A stretch of 64,000 nucleotides of DNA from NCBI GenBank assembly GCA_902594255.1, contig CACJLN010000001.1, forward strand, positions 75,001 through 139,000, written 5' to 3'. The notes beneath the pieces were generated by a model that was not told the DNA's origin, did not search any database, and worked only from the letters and a program-made list of their open reading frames with translations. The DNA comes from an uncultured Pelagibacteraceae bacterium (lineage in GTDB: Bacteria; Pseudomonadota; Alphaproteobacteria; Pelagibacterales; Pelagibacteraceae). Both the position numbers and the translations under genes were made by a program. This document shows positions 1-11,373 of the stretch, piece after piece; the first letter of the stretch is position 1; each line of letters opens with the position of its first letter.

Positions 1-621
<621 letters not shown>

Positions 622-752
622 ATGCACAGAAAAAAATTCTGTGTAGAATCAAATTTTTATTTTGAACACTAGCTAAAACATTACTAATGTTCGGATATAG
701 ATATTGATATTAATTATTATTTTTATTAACGATTTTTTATAACTAAGTGTTT

Positions 753-828
753 TGGTGGAGGATAGCGGGATCGAACCGCTGACCTCCTGAATGCAAATCA
801 GGCGCTCTCCCAGCTGAGCTAATCCCCC
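753..828 (-). tRNA. tRNA-Ala (anticodon TGC)
   Basis: A full 76-nt cloverleaf with a GGGGGAT acceptor strand, an anticodon loop containing TGC, a T-arm with GTTCGATC, and an encoded CCA end. It lies in the 16S-23S spacer next to tRNA-Ile, the usual bacterial spacer pair, and is cut from the rRNA primary transcript. Confidence 0.97.
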
Positions 829-842
829 ATTAATCAATCTTT

Positions 843-919
843 TGGTGGGCCGAGAAAGACTCGAACTTTCGACCCCACCCTTATCAAGGGTGTGCTCTAA
901 CCAACTGAGCTACCGGCCC
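843..919 (-). tRNA. tRNA-Ile (anticodon GAT)
   Basis: A full 77-nt cloverleaf with acceptor GGGCCGG, anticodon GAT in a CTTGATAAG loop, T-arm GTTCGAGTC, and an encoded CCA end. It is the first of the two spacer tRNAs downstream of 16S rRNA, with only 14 bases separating it from tRNA-Ala. Confidence 0.97.
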
Positions 920-940
920 CCATTCAAGAGAAACACTGAA

Positions 941-2604
<1,664 letters not shown>

Positions 2605-2698
2605 ATTTTAACTTTTAAAATAGCTAATTGAGCCAAAAGGACTCAATAATCCTCATTAATTTATTGTATTTACAATAATTTTTAGAGAAAGTTTGATG

Positions 2699-2726
2699 CT
2701 TATAGGCTAAAACTAAGGGAAATCAA
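2699..2726 (-). promoter_or_regulatory. Likely rRNA operon promoter
   Basis: Reading the minus strand, a -35 box TTGATT (2726-2721) is followed after 16 bases by a -10 box TATAAG (2704-2699), predicting a start near 2692, about 200 bases upstream of mature 16S. This is the best sigma-70-type promoter in the 2496-2824 gap. The rest of that gap holds the 16S leader with its processing arm and AT-rich sequence in front of the divergent M23 peptidase gene. Confidence 0.6.
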
Positions 2727-2824
2727 GCATTTAAGGAAATAAAAAAGATAAAAAAACATCAATTTACAAGGTTTTTTTGATAATTTTATGATTAAATTTA
2801 GAAAAAAATACTAAATTCAACTAA

Positions 2825-4117
2825 ATGCAAATTTTTGATCATATCTTTAAAAAGGGAAATCGAACAATCATTTCACTTACACTACTAATAATTGTAGCAA
2901 TCATTGCAATGAATTACCACAATTACCAAAAAAAAATGCATGAAACAAATATAAAGGATCTCATAAACAACGTATATTTAAAAAAAACTCTAAAAAATTT
3001 ATTTAACCAATTTAATCCAAAATATGAAAGGATTTATCATAATGTATTAAAAGGCCAATCATTAAGTAATATTTTTGAAAAGTATTCTGTAAGTAAAAAT
3101 GAATTGGAGCTTATCAAAAAAAGTCTAGTCAAAAAATACAAGATTAGTAACCTGAAAGTAAATGATTTGTTAGAATTTACAATCGATCGATCAAACCAAA
3201 AAATAATTGAATTTTCTTATCCAGTTTCAAAAACAAAAAAAATACACCTATCAAGAAGTGAAAATTTCAAATTTTTTAATGAAAAGATTATTACAACTAA
3301 ACTTGTAAAAAAAATTATTTATGAAGAAAATATTATCATGAGCAGTTTATATAAATCTGCTATGGATATAGGAATACCTGATAGTATAATTGTTGAATTT
3401 GCAAGAATTTACGGATTTGAGATAGATTTTCAAAGGGATATTAGAAAAAAAGACACATTTCAAATAATGTATGAAATTTTTAAAAATGAGGATGATGAGA
3501 TTGTTGAAAAAGGTAACATCTTATTTGCCAATCTTAATGTGCAGGGTATTAATTATCCTTTATACTTTTTTAACAAAAAAAATTTAAGTGGTCATTATGA
3601 TGAGAGTGGTAAAAGTATTGTAAAAACTTTAATGAAAACACCGATAAATGGAGCAAGATTATCCTCACCATTTGGAATGAGAAAACATCCTATAGATGGT
3701 TTTAATAAAATGCATAGAGGAACAGATTTTGCAGCACCAATGGGAACACCAATTATGGCCTCTGGAGATGGAGTAATAGTAAAAGCTGGATGGTGTGGTG
3801 GTGGTGGTAATTGTGTCAAAATTAAACATAATTCTGTTTATCAAACTATTTATGCACACATGTCAAAATTTGCTAATAAAGTTAGAAATGGTGTTAGAGT
3901 TAAACAGGGACAAATAATTGGTTATGTCGGATCAACTGGGAAATCTACTGGCCCTCATTTACATTACGAAGTAATAGAGAATGGAAAAAAAATAAACTCT
4001 CAAACTCTTAAGTTGCCGTCTGGAAAAATCTTGAAAGGAGAAGATAGAAAATTATTTGAAACAGTGAAAATTAAATTGGATGTTTTAAAATCTGAAAAGA
4101 TAATTGGAATAAATTAA
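2825..4117 (+). CDS. M23 family metallopeptidase (cell-wall endopeptidase)
   Basis: A 430-residue envelope protein predicted to cut peptidoglycan cross-links. One N-terminal membrane segment (residues about 14-31, rich in I/L/A) anchors it. A middle region, about residues 65-230, looks like the substrate-binding or regulatory part of Csd3/MepM-type enzymes. The C-terminal LytM domain carries the zinc-site motifs HRGTDFAAP (about residue 297) and GPHLHYE (about 376-382), so it should be catalytically active. It stands alone, divergent from the rRNA operon and convergent with the gene at 4122. The family is clear; the exact bond cut and any activation partner cannot be told from sequence. Confidence 0.9.
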   Translation: MQIFDHIFKKGNRTIISLTLLIIVAIIAMNYHNYQKKMHETNIKDLINNVYLKKTLKNLFNQFNPKYERIYHNVLKGQSLSNIFEKYSVSKNELELIKKSLVKKYKISNLKVNDLLEFTIDRSNQKIIEFSYPVSKTKKIHLSRSENFKFFNEKIITTKLVKKIIYEENIIMSSLYKSAMDIGIPDSIIVEFARIYGFEIDFQRDIRKKDTFQIMYEIFKNEDDEIVEKGNILFANLNVQGINYPLYFFNKKNLSGHYDESGKSIVKTLMKTPINGARLSSPFGMRKHPIDGFNKMHRGTDFAAPMGTPIMASGDGVIVKAGWCGGGGNCVKIKHNSVYQTIYAHMSKFANKVRNGVRVKQGQIIGYVGSTGKSTGPHLHYEVIENGKKINSQTLKLPSGKILKGEDRKLFETVKIKLDVLKSEKIIGIN

Positions 4118-4121
4118 TTTG

Positions 4122-4505
4122 TTATGCTGAGTTTTTTTCAATAATTGATTTTCCGTTTTTATCATTGTTATCGACTGATGCAGTTTCTTTTTCAATAATG
4201 TCATTTGATCTTACTTTTTTTAAACTTTCTTGTTCATTGAGTATTCTTTTAAAATGATCTGCGTGTTGAAAATAATTTTCTGACATAATTTTATCTCCTG
4301 AAGATAAAGCCTCACGAGCTAAATTATTATATTTCTCATGTAATTTTGATGCATTGTGGTTATTTCTGCCAGGTGTTTTTCTTTGAAAATTATTATTATT
4401 AGAAAAATTTGCTCCAAACTTGTTCTTATCTATGACATTATTTTTAAAGTTTCTGTCATTTCTTCTAAAATTATTTCTTCTATTATTATTTCTAAAAGTT
4501 ACCAT
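4122..4505 (-). CDS. DUF4167 domain protein
   Basis: A 127-residue, very hydrophilic protein. The N-terminal half is dominated by Asn, Arg and Lys (residues 1-50, low complexity). The core HNASKLHEKYNNLAREALSSG with a following DKIMSENYFQHADHF matches the DUF4167 domain found at the C-terminal part of alphaproteobacterial proteins of unknown function; the arginine/asparagine-rich tract suggests nucleic-acid contact, which is inference. It is the last gene of a minus-strand run lysC-ispG-prfA-prmC-DUF4167, starting six bases after the prmC stop. DUF4167 next to prmC/prfA is a common alphaproteobacterial arrangement. Confidence 0.85.
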   Translation of the reverse strand: MVTFRNNNRRNNFRRNDRNFKNNVIDKNKFGANFSNNNNFQRKTPGRNNHNASKLHEKYNNLAREALSSGDKIMSENYFQHADHFKRILNEQESLKKVRSNDIIEKETASVDNNDKNGKSIIEKNSA

Positions 4506-4511
4506 ATGAAT

Positions 4512-5357
4512 TTAATTAATTTTTGTGCTTATTATGCATCTGTCATTTTTCGCATAATCTTTAATTATATTATTTATATAAAATCCCCTTTTTTTTAACA
4601 AACATATTATCTTAGTCTTTTGATCGTATCCTATTTCAAGAACTAATTTTCCGTTACTTTTTAAAAGAGTGGATGCTTTTTTAATTATTTTTAAAGTTTT
4701 AAAAGTTCCATCTAATCCACCATCAAGAGCCAATTTTGGCTCGAACTCTCTGACATCCTTCTCCAAATATTTAATTTTATTACTATTTATATATGGAGGA
4801 TTAGAAATAATAAGATCATATTTTCCGAGGCAAAAATTGTCAACATCTGTTTTTATAAATTTTACTCTGTTTTCAAGGCTTAATTTCTTTGCATTAAGCT
4901 TGCTTAAACTTATTGATTTACTGCTTATATCTACCCCTTTGCCATAAAAGCATGGTTTTTCTTTTAAGATTGACAATAATATACAGCCCGAACCTACACC
5001 TATATCTAAAATGTTAGCATAATCTTTATTTTTAAACAATTTCAGAGTTGCCTCGATAAGAACTTCTGTATCAGGCCTAGGTATTAAGATCCCTTCTTCA
5101 ATTATAAATTCAGAATTCCAAAAATCTTTTTTTTTTGTTAAGTAAGCCACTGGTTTACCATTAGATCGTTGATTAATTAAATCTTTATAAATTTCATAAT
5201 TCTTTTTATTAAGCGGTTTATCTAAATTAAGTATTAAATATTTTCTTTGTTTCTTAAGTACATTAGCCAATAAAATTTCACAATCTAGATCTGAAAACTT
5301 GATATCTTTTTTTTTTAAAATTTTAGATCCTTCTTTAATTGCATTATAAATATTCAT
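4512..5357 (-). CDS. prmC: Release factor glutamine methyltransferase
   Basis: 281 residues, the usual size of PrmC/HemK. It transfers a methyl group from S-adenosylmethionine to the glutamine of the GGQ motif in peptide release factors. The N-terminal helical domain (1-85) is followed by the PRPDTE signature (93-98), the SAM-binding motif LDIGVGSG (118-125) and the catalytic NPPY (186-189). It follows its substrate gene prfA after four bases, the classic prfA-prmC operon. Confidence 0.96.
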   Translation of the reverse strand: MNIYNAIKEGSKILKKKDIKFSDLDCEILLANVLKKQRKYLILNLDKPLNKKNYEIYKDLINQRSNGKPVAYLTKKKDFWNSEFIIEEGILIPRPDTEVLIEATLKLFKNKDYANILDIGVGSGCILLSILKEKPCFYGKGVDISSKSISLSKLNAKKLSLENRVKFIKTDVDNFCLGKYDLIISNPPYINSNKIKYLEKDVREFEPKLALDGGLDGTFKTLKIIKKASTLLKSNGKLVLEIGYDQKTKIICLLKKRGFYINNIIKDYAKNDRCIISTKIN

Positions 5358-5361
5358 AATA

Positions 5362-6432
5362 TTATAAATTGCTTAAGCTTTCCTCTTGCGCACGTAAAGT
5401 TAAAGACTCGATCATTTCGTCAAACATTTCCCCTTCTAAGAATTCCTCAAGTTTATGGAAGGTTAAATTAATTCTATGGTCAGTCACTCTTCCTTGGGGG
5501 AAATTATAGGTTCTAATTCTTTCAGACCTATCTCCAGTGCCTATTTTACTTTTTCTATCTTTAGATCTTTCTTGATCAATTCTATTTCTCTCTAATTCGT
5601 AAAGTCTTGAACGTAAAATTTTCATACCCTTAGCTTTATTTTTGTGTTGAGACTTTTCATCTTGTTGAGATACAGATAAGCCTGATGGTAAATGAGTAAT
5701 TCTAACGGCACTATCAGTTGTATTCACCGATTGTCCACCTGGTCCTCCTGCTCTGAAAACATCAATCCTCAAATCAGCGTCACTTATTTTTAAATCAACC
5801 TCTTCTGCTTCTGGCAAAACTGCAACTGTTGCAGCAGAGGTGTGAACTCTACCCTGTGTCTCAGTATCTGGGACTCTTTGAACTCTGTGAACTCCACTTT
5901 CATACTTTAATGTAGAATAAATATTGTTACCTTTAATTGATGCTATAACCTCCTTTAATCCTCCTGCTTCACTTCTAGAAATGGAAATTAATTCAATATT
6001 CCATTTTTTTTTATGACTAACTTTTTCATACATTTTAAAAAGGTCAGACGCAAATAAACTTGCTTCCAGACCTCCTGTACCTGCTCTAATTTCAATAATT
6101 GCATTTTTTTTATCTGCCTCATCTTTAGGTAATAGAAATAATTTTAGTTTTTTTTCATTTTTTTCAAATTGAGTTTCTAAGTCCTTAAGTTCCATTTCAG
6201 CCATTTTTAAAAATTCTTTGTCAGAATCTTTATCTTTTAAAATTTTTTCTAATTCAATTTTATCTTTCTCAAATGATAAATATTTTTGTGCATCAATTAT
6301 TATTTCATTTATCTCTGAATATTCTTTAGATTTTTCTGCAAAAAGTTTTTTATCTATATTTACAGAAGATAAATCTTTTTCTAATAACGAGTGTTTGCTT
6401 ATTAACTCCTCAATTGTTTTACGTGGTATCAT
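5362..6432 (-). CDS. prfA: Peptide chain release factor 1
   Basis: 356 residues, full length. RF1 reads UAA and UAG stop codons and triggers release of the finished peptide. The GGQ catalytic motif lies in [11 protein letters not shown] (about residues 227-237), and the downstream HKNKAKGM and [19 protein letters not shown] blocks are typical of RF1/RF2. The spacing after ispG is one base and the next gene is prmC, which modifies the GGQ glutamine. Identification as RF1 rather than RF2 rests on the PrmC linkage, the length and the absence of an RF2-like programmed frameshift. Confidence 0.97.
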   Translation of the reverse strand: MIPRKTIEELISKHSLLEKDLSSVNIDKKLFAEKSKEYSEINEIIIDAQKYLSFEKDKIELEKILKDKDSDKEFLKMAEMELKDLETQFEKNEKKLKLFLLPKDEADKKNAIIEIRAGTGGLEASLFASDLFKMYEKVSHKKKWNIELISISRSEAGGLKEVIASIKGNNIYSTLKYESGVHRVQRVPDTETQGRVHTSAATVAVLPEAEEVDLKISDADLRIDVFRAGGPGGQSVNTTDSAVRITHLPSGLSVSQQDEKSQHKNKAKGMKILRSRLYELERNRIDQERSKDRKSKIGTGDRSERIRTYNFPQGRVTDHRINLTFHKLEEFLEGEMFDEMIESLTLRAQEESLSNL

Positions 6433-6433
6433 T

Positions 6434-7531
6434 TTAATTGTTTTCTAATTCTAGGACTTTCTTTTCAACTTCACTAACAACTTTTTCAATCATATCATTT
6501 GTTAAAACTTTTTCTGATTGTACGCCCGATAAATAAAGCATATTGTTTCCGTTTTTACCGCCAGTAATACCAACATCTGTCATAGCTGCTTCTCCAGGAC
6601 CATTAACAACACATCCAATAACTGATAGGGTAATTGGAGTTTTTATGTGAGAGAGGCGTTCTTCCAAAATTCTTACAGTTTCTATTACCTCAAAACCCTG
6701 TCTAGCACATGAGGGGCAGGAAATTATTTTTACTCCTCTTTCTCTTAAATTTAGAGATTTTAATATTTCATTTCCAATTTTCACCTCTTTTACTGGATCA
6801 TCTGATAAAGAAATTCTAATTGTATCACCTATACCTTCTAAAAGTAATGTTCCTAATCCGATTGAGGATTTTACACTCCCTGATACAAAACTCCCAGCCT
6901 CTGTAATCCCTAAATGCAGAGGGTAATCGGTGACTTTTGACAGTTGACGGTATGCCTCTATTGATAAAAATACATCAGATGACTTTACGCTGATTTTTAA
7001 ATTATCAAAATTTTCATTCTCTAAAATTTTAATATTTCTTAATGCACTCTCAACTAATGCTTCTGGACAAGGTTCCCTAAATTTTTCTAAAATATCTTTT
7101 TCTAAAGATCCAGCATTTACGCCAACTCTGATTGAACAATTATTATTGATTGCTGCTTTTACAACTTCTTTAATTTTATTTACACTCCCTATATTTCCTG
7201 GATTAATTCTTAAACAACTTGCTCCATTTTCAGCAGCCTCAATAGCTCTTTTATAATGAAAATGAATATCAGCGACAATAGGTATATCTACATGCTTTAT
7301 AATTTCTTTCAAAGCTTTAGTTGATAATTCATCAGGACATGAAACTCTTACTATATCAGCGCCTTCCATTTGAATTTCGTTAATTTGTTTTACAGTTGCT
7401 TCCACATCGGTTGTGAGAGTATTAGTCATAGATTGAACGGATATAGGATTGTTTCCTCCTACCTTTATTGAACCAACATTAATTTCTTTTGTTTTTCTTC
7501 TCTTAATGTCTCTAAAAGGTCTAATGCTCAT
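6434..7531 (-). CDS. ispG: 4-hydroxy-3-methylbut-2-en-1-yl diphosphate synthase
   Basis: 365 residues. IspG (GcpE) carries out the penultimate step of the non-mevalonate (MEP) isoprenoid pathway, reducing the cyclic diphosphate with a [4Fe-4S] cluster. The N-terminal TIM barrel begins with [11 protein letters not shown], and the C-terminal cluster domain carries the cysteine ligands in CPSCARQG and [10 protein letters not shown]. The start overlaps the lysC stop in an ATGA (7528-7531), implying coupled translation. The enzyme is the short bacterial form without the plant-type insertion. Confidence 0.97.
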   Translation of the reverse strand: MSIRPFRDIKRRKTKEINVGSIKVGGNNPISVQSMTNTLTTDVEATVKQINEIQMEGADIVRVSCPDELSTKALKEIIKHVDIPIVADIHFHYKRAIEAAENGASCLRINPGNIGSVNKIKEVVKAAINNNCSIRVGVNAGSLEKDILEKFREPCPEALVESALRNIKILENENFDNLKISVKSSDVFLSIEAYRQLSKVTDYPLHLGITEAGSFVSGSVKSSIGLGTLLLEGIGDTIRISLSDDPVKEVKIGNEILKSLNLRERGVKIISCPSCARQGFEVIETVRILEERLSHIKTPITLSVIGCVVNGPGEAAMTDVGITGGKNGNNMLYLSGVQSEKVLTNDMIEKVVSEVEKKVLELENN

Positions 7532-8748
7532 TTACTGCTATCCAATTTAAATTCTTTATGTAAAGCAATTAATGCTTTTTTAGTATCTTTATTATCTATT
7601 AGAACTGAGATTTTTATCTCAGACGTAGAGATAACTTGGATATTTATTTTTTTATCAGCTAATGCTTGAAACATTCTAAAAGTAACACCAGGTGTAGTAA
7701 TCATACCAACACCAATGATAGAAATTTTAGAGACATCTTTTTTTAATAATAATTTTCTAAAAGTTATATTGTTATTTTCCTTCAATATTTTTTTCGTTTT
7801 GTTTAAATCTTCTGTTTTAATCGTAAATGTTAAATCTGTTTCTTTGCCATTTGCAGAAATATTTTGAACAACCATATCAACATTAATTGAATTTTTTGAT
7901 AATGGTTTAAAAATAGAGGCTGCAACACCAGGCTTATCCTTTACTCCAATAAGTGAAACTTTTGAGTCGTTTTGAGTAGTTGAAATTCCAGTAACAATTT
8001 TATTGTTAATTATGTTTGATCTTTTGGTAATAACTGTTCCAGATGTTTTTACAAAAGACGATCTTACTTCAATATCAATTCTGTTTAGTCTCGCATCTTG
8101 AATTGAAACTGGTTGCATTACTTTAGCACCTAACGAAGCCATTTCCAACATTTCCTCATATGATATTACTTTAATTTTTTTTGCTTTAAGAAGTTTATTT
8201 GGATCTGTGGTGTATATACCTTCAACGTCTGTATAAATTATACACTTTTCAGCCTTAAAAAATTTAGCTATCATAATTGCACTAGCATCAGAACCTCCTC
8301 GACCAATAGTAGTAATTCTATTGTCATTATTGATACCTTGGAATCCAGTAATAATTGGTATTCCGCCCTCTTTAAGATATTTCAAAATTTTATTTTTATT
8401 AACTTTATTTATTCTTGAATTCTTATGAACACCTTTAGTAATGATTGGAATTTGCCAAGATAACCAAGATCTTGACTTATAACCCCTATCAATCAATCTA
8501 CCTGCTATTAAAGAACAGGACATTTGCTCTCCAGATGAAACTAAAACGTCGTATTCTGTTTCTGAAAAATTCGTGCTGATTTCTAAAGATTTCTTTATTA
8601 ACTCATTTGTCACACCACTCATTGCAGATGAGACAACAATGACATTATATCTTTTTTTTTTAAAGCTAACGATTATTTCAGCAACTTTTTTAATCTTTTT
8701 TATTGTTCCGACTGAAGTTCCTCCAAATTTTAAAACTACAATTTTCAT
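7528..8748 (-). CDS. lysC: Aspartate kinase
   Basis: 406 residues. It phosphorylates aspartate, the first step towards lysine, threonine, methionine and diaminopimelate. The kinase domain opens with [10 protein letters not shown] (residues 5-14) and carries GRGGSDASA for the active site. Two C-terminal ACT domains (about 265-400) suggest feedback control by lysine and/or threonine. It is the first gene of the minus-strand run lysC-ispG-prfA-prmC; the divergent ubiG begins 64 bases away, so promoters for both lie in 8749-8812. Confidence 0.96.
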   Translation of the reverse strand: MKIVVLKFGGTSVGTIKKIKKVAEIIVSFKKKRYNVIVVSSAMSGVTNELIKKSLEISTNFSETEYDVLVSSGEQMSCSLIAGRLIDRGYKSRSWLSWQIPIITKGVHKNSRINKVNKNKILKYLKEGGIPIITGFQGINNDNRITTIGRGGSDASAIMIAKFFKAEKCIIYTDVEGIYTTDPNKLLKAKKIKVISYEEMLEMASLGAKVMQPVSIQDARLNRIDIEVRSSFVKTSGTVITKRSNIINNKIVTGISTTQNDSKVSLIGVKDKPGVAASIFKPLSKNSINVDMVVQNISANGKETDLTFTIKTEDLNKTKKILKENNNITFRKLLLKKDVSKISIIGVGMITTPGVTFRMFQALADKKINIQVISTSEIKISVLIDNKDTKKALIALHKEFKLDSSK

Positions 8749-8812
8749 GCTAAGTTATGTTAAATTAAAAAATATTGAATAAATACATGTTGAATATAAA
8801 GTCAACTAACTA

Positions 8813-9541
8813 ATGAAAAATAACACAATTAATAATAAAGAAATAGAAAAATTTTCAAAAATTGCTGAAGAATGGTGGGATCCACATGGTAAATTTAAAC
8901 CATTACATAAGTTTAACCCTATAAGAATTTCATATATTAAAGAGAGTATAATCAATTCATTTAAACTGCAGGAAAAAGTAAGACCTTTAAAAAAAGTAAA
9001 AATTTTAGATATAGGCTGTGGTGGTGGCCTATTATCTGAACCAATGAGTAGATTGGGTGCTGATGTGATGGGTATAGATGCTTCAGATAAAAATATTGAA
9101 ATTGCCAAATTTCATGCAAAAAAAGATAATTTAAATATAAAATACCTTTGTGCATCCCCTGAACAACTAAATACAAGTACAAAATTTGATGTAATTTTAA
9201 ACATGGAGATAGTAGAACACGTTAAAGATGTAGATTTTTTTCTGCAATCATGCTCAAAACTTTTAAGAAAAAACGGAATCATGTTTGTTGCAACAATTAA
9301 TAAAACTTTAAAATCATATTTCTTTGCGATAATAGGAGCTGAATATATTCTGCGTTGGCTACCTATTGGAACACATGAGTGGGAAAAATTTGTAAAACCT
9401 GGTGAATTAGTAAAAATATTAAAAAAATATGATTTAAGATTAGATTCGTTAGATGGTATGAAATTTAATTTACTTAAAGATGAATGGAAAGTAAGTAAAG
9501 ATAAATCCATCAATTATATAGGAAGATTTATTAAAAATTAG
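8813..9541 (+). CDS. ubiG: Ubiquinone biosynthesis O-methyltransferase
   Basis: 242 residues. UbiG performs both O-methylation steps of ubiquinone synthesis. The N-terminus has the family pattern FSKIAEEWWDPHGKFKPLH. The SAM site is LDIGCGGGLLSEP (about 64-76), and the conserved MEIVEHVKDV and INRT-like INKTLKSY blocks follow. It converges on the DUF1178 gene, with the two stop codons overlapping by four bases at 9538-9541. Confidence 0.95.
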   Translation: MKNNTINNKEIEKFSKIAEEWWDPHGKFKPLHKFNPIRISYIKESIINSFKLQEKVRPLKKVKILDIGCGGGLLSEPMSRLGADVMGIDASDKNIEIAKFHAKKDNLNIKYLCASPEQLNTSTKFDVILNMEIVEHVKDVDFFLQSCSKLLRKNGIMFVATINKTLKSYFFAIIGAEYILRWLPIGTHEWEKFVKPGELVKILKKYDLRLDSLDGMKFNLLKDEWKVSKDKSINYIGRFIKN

Positions 9542-9966
9542 TTATTTTTATCATCAAACCAAGGTATGGATTGAGTTTCAATTCCTTCCTCTTTTAATTC
9601 TATTATATCTTTCTTAGATGCCTTTCCAAAAATACCTTTATCTCTTTTTCTTTTATCATAATGAATACTTCTTGCTTCATAGGCAAAATTATTACCTACA
9701 TAATCAAAGTTTTTTTTAATAAAATTTTGGTATTCTTTAATTGTTTTTTTTATATTCAAATTATTTTCTTTTGAAAGAAATTCTTTTTGACGCTTATCTC
9801 TATTTAGCACGTTTGGTTTCATCAGTGATTTTTCAATCTGGAGAGAATTACATTTGTGGCAATTTAGTAATTTCTTCTTTTTTAATTTTTCAAATTCTCT
9901 AGATGATGCAAACCAACTATCAAAAATCAAATTACAATCATTACAAATTAACTGATATTTTATCAT
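9538..9966 (-). CDS. DUF1178 family protein
   Basis: 142 residues. The N-terminus IKYQLICNDCNLIFDSWF with a second pair in NCHKCNS forms a four-cysteine, zinc-ribbon-like knuckle, which defines DUF1178 proteins of alphaproteobacteria. The C-terminal half (EARSIHYDKRKRDKGIFGKA, then the IPWFDDK tail) also fits the family. Function is unknown. The gene is placed between ubiG and argJ and transcribed with argJ, 40 bases after its start codon upstream. Confidence 0.85.
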   Translation of the reverse strand: MIKYQLICNDCNLIFDSWFASSREFEKLKKKKLLNCHKCNSLQIEKSLMKPNVLNRDKRQKEFLSKENNLNIKKTIKEYQNFIKKNFDYVGNNFAYEARSIHYDKRKRDKGIFGKASKKDIIELKEEGIETQSIPWFDDKNN

Positions 9967-10006
9967 AAGTTTTATTTAATTATTATCACTTAAATTTCAA
10001 TATGAA

Positions 10007-11308
10007 TTAGCTTCTATAGTCTGCATTTATTTCAATATATTTTTTAGTAAGATCCATAGTGTATACTGTAAATGTTTTCTTACCAGCGGCAATATCAATT
10101 TCAATATCGATTGCGTAATTCTTCATATATTCTTTTACAATACTTTCCTCATACTTTTCATACAACTTACCATTAGTAACAATTTTTAAATCTCCAAATT
10201 TTATGAATAATTTTTGAACATTGAATTCTACTCCAGCTTTTCCGATCGCCATAACTATTCTCCCCCAATTTGGGTCTTCGCCTGCTAAAGCTGTTTTAAC
10301 CAATTTTGAATTAGCAACTGAAAAACCAATCTTTTTTGCATCTTCTTCTGTTTTAGAATTTTTGACTTTTATTGTTACAAATTTAGATGCTCCTTCCCCA
10401 TCTGAGACAATTCTTTTTGCTAAATTTAACAAAACTTTGTTAAGAGAAATATCAAATTCGTTTAATTTTTTATCAGTGAAATTTGAGATTTTTTGATTAT
10501 TAGCTTTACCAGTTGAAAAGATTGTTATCATGTCATTAGTGCTTGTGTCACCATCACAACTAATAGCATTGAAGGTGTTTGTAACATTTTTTTTAAGTAA
10601 CTTTTTCAAAATTTCATTTGAGAGATCTGCGTCGGTAAATATATATCCTAAAGTCGTAGCCATGTTAGGCTTTATCATTCCAGAACCTTTTGCAATGCCA
10701 TAAATCTTTACTTTTGTGTTACCAATTTTACACTCTTCCATAGCTAGCTTTGGTTTTGTATCAGTGGTCATTATACCTAGTGCTGCTTTTGTCCAAATAT
10801 ACTTATTTTGAGTATACTTAATTTGTTCTAATAAATTTGGTAAACTTTTTTTAATGGTTTCAAATGGAAAAGTTTCACCTATTGTTCCTGTGCAGCCGAA
10901 AATAATCTGATGACAATTTATTTTTTCAGGGTTGTTATCGTCATTTTTTTGTTTTTCAGTCAATTTGGAAGAAACTAAATCTGCTATCTTTTGCATTGAC
11001 TGGTATCCTTTAATTCCAGTAAAAGTATTTGCATTTCTAGTATTAACAATAAGAGAATATATTTTTTTTGTTTTTTGACTTAAATTCCATTTAATATTTT
11101 CAGATATTATTTTTGACTGCGTGTATAATGACGCAAAATTTGCCCCATCTCTAAAGTAGAACATTACCAGGTCATCTCTTGGATTATTATACAAATTTGC
11201 AGAAATTGTAGAAATGGCTACTCCGTCTAAGTGATCAAGATTTTGGTAATCACCCATCTTGCTTTTATTTTGTTGAGAAGATAAAAAGTTTTTAAAATTT
11301 ATTCCCAT
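10007..11308 (-). CDS. argJ: Glutamate N-acetyltransferase / ornithine acetyltransferase
   Basis: 433 residues. ArgJ recycles the acetyl group from acetylornithine to glutamate in the arginine pathway. It is made as a precursor that cuts itself at a conserved Ala-Thr bond; here that site is KPNMATTLGY (about residues 213-222), with the Thr as nucleophile. The upstream TTDTKPKL and downstream GDGEGASKF and GEDPNWGR motifs are all present. The other arginine genes of the window (argD-argF, argB) are elsewhere, so the pathway is scattered. Confidence 0.95.
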   Translation of the reverse strand: MGINFKNFLSSQQNKSKMGDYQNLDHLDGVAISTISANLYNNPRDDLVMFYFRDGANFASLYTQSKIISENIKWNLSQKTKKIYSLIVNTRNANTFTGIKGYQSMQKIADLVSSKLTEKQKNDDNNPEKINCHQIIFGCTGTIGETFPFETIKKSLPNLLEQIKYTQNKYIWTKAALGIMTTDTKPKLAMEECKIGNTKVKIYGIAKGSGMIKPNMATTLGYIFTDADLSNEILKKLLKKNVTNTFNAISCDGDTSTNDMITIFSTGKANNQKISNFTDKKLNEFDISLNKVLLNLAKRIVSDGEGASKFVTIKVKNSKTEEDAKKIGFSVANSKLVKTALAGEDPNWGRIVMAIGKAGVEFNVQKLFIKFGDLKIVTNGKLYEKYEESIVKEYMKNYAIDIEIDIAAGKKTFTVYTMDLTKKYIEINADYRS

Positions 11309-11373
11309 TGTGTTTAAAATATAAATTTAATAATTATATAAATATTTAATATAGTATAATAAATCAAAAACTA

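Noticed and set aside
3595-3859. Two minus-strand frames inside the M23 peptidase gene
   Set aside because: Shadow frames of a well-supported plus-strand enzyme, including repeat-like Thr/Pro-rich sequence.
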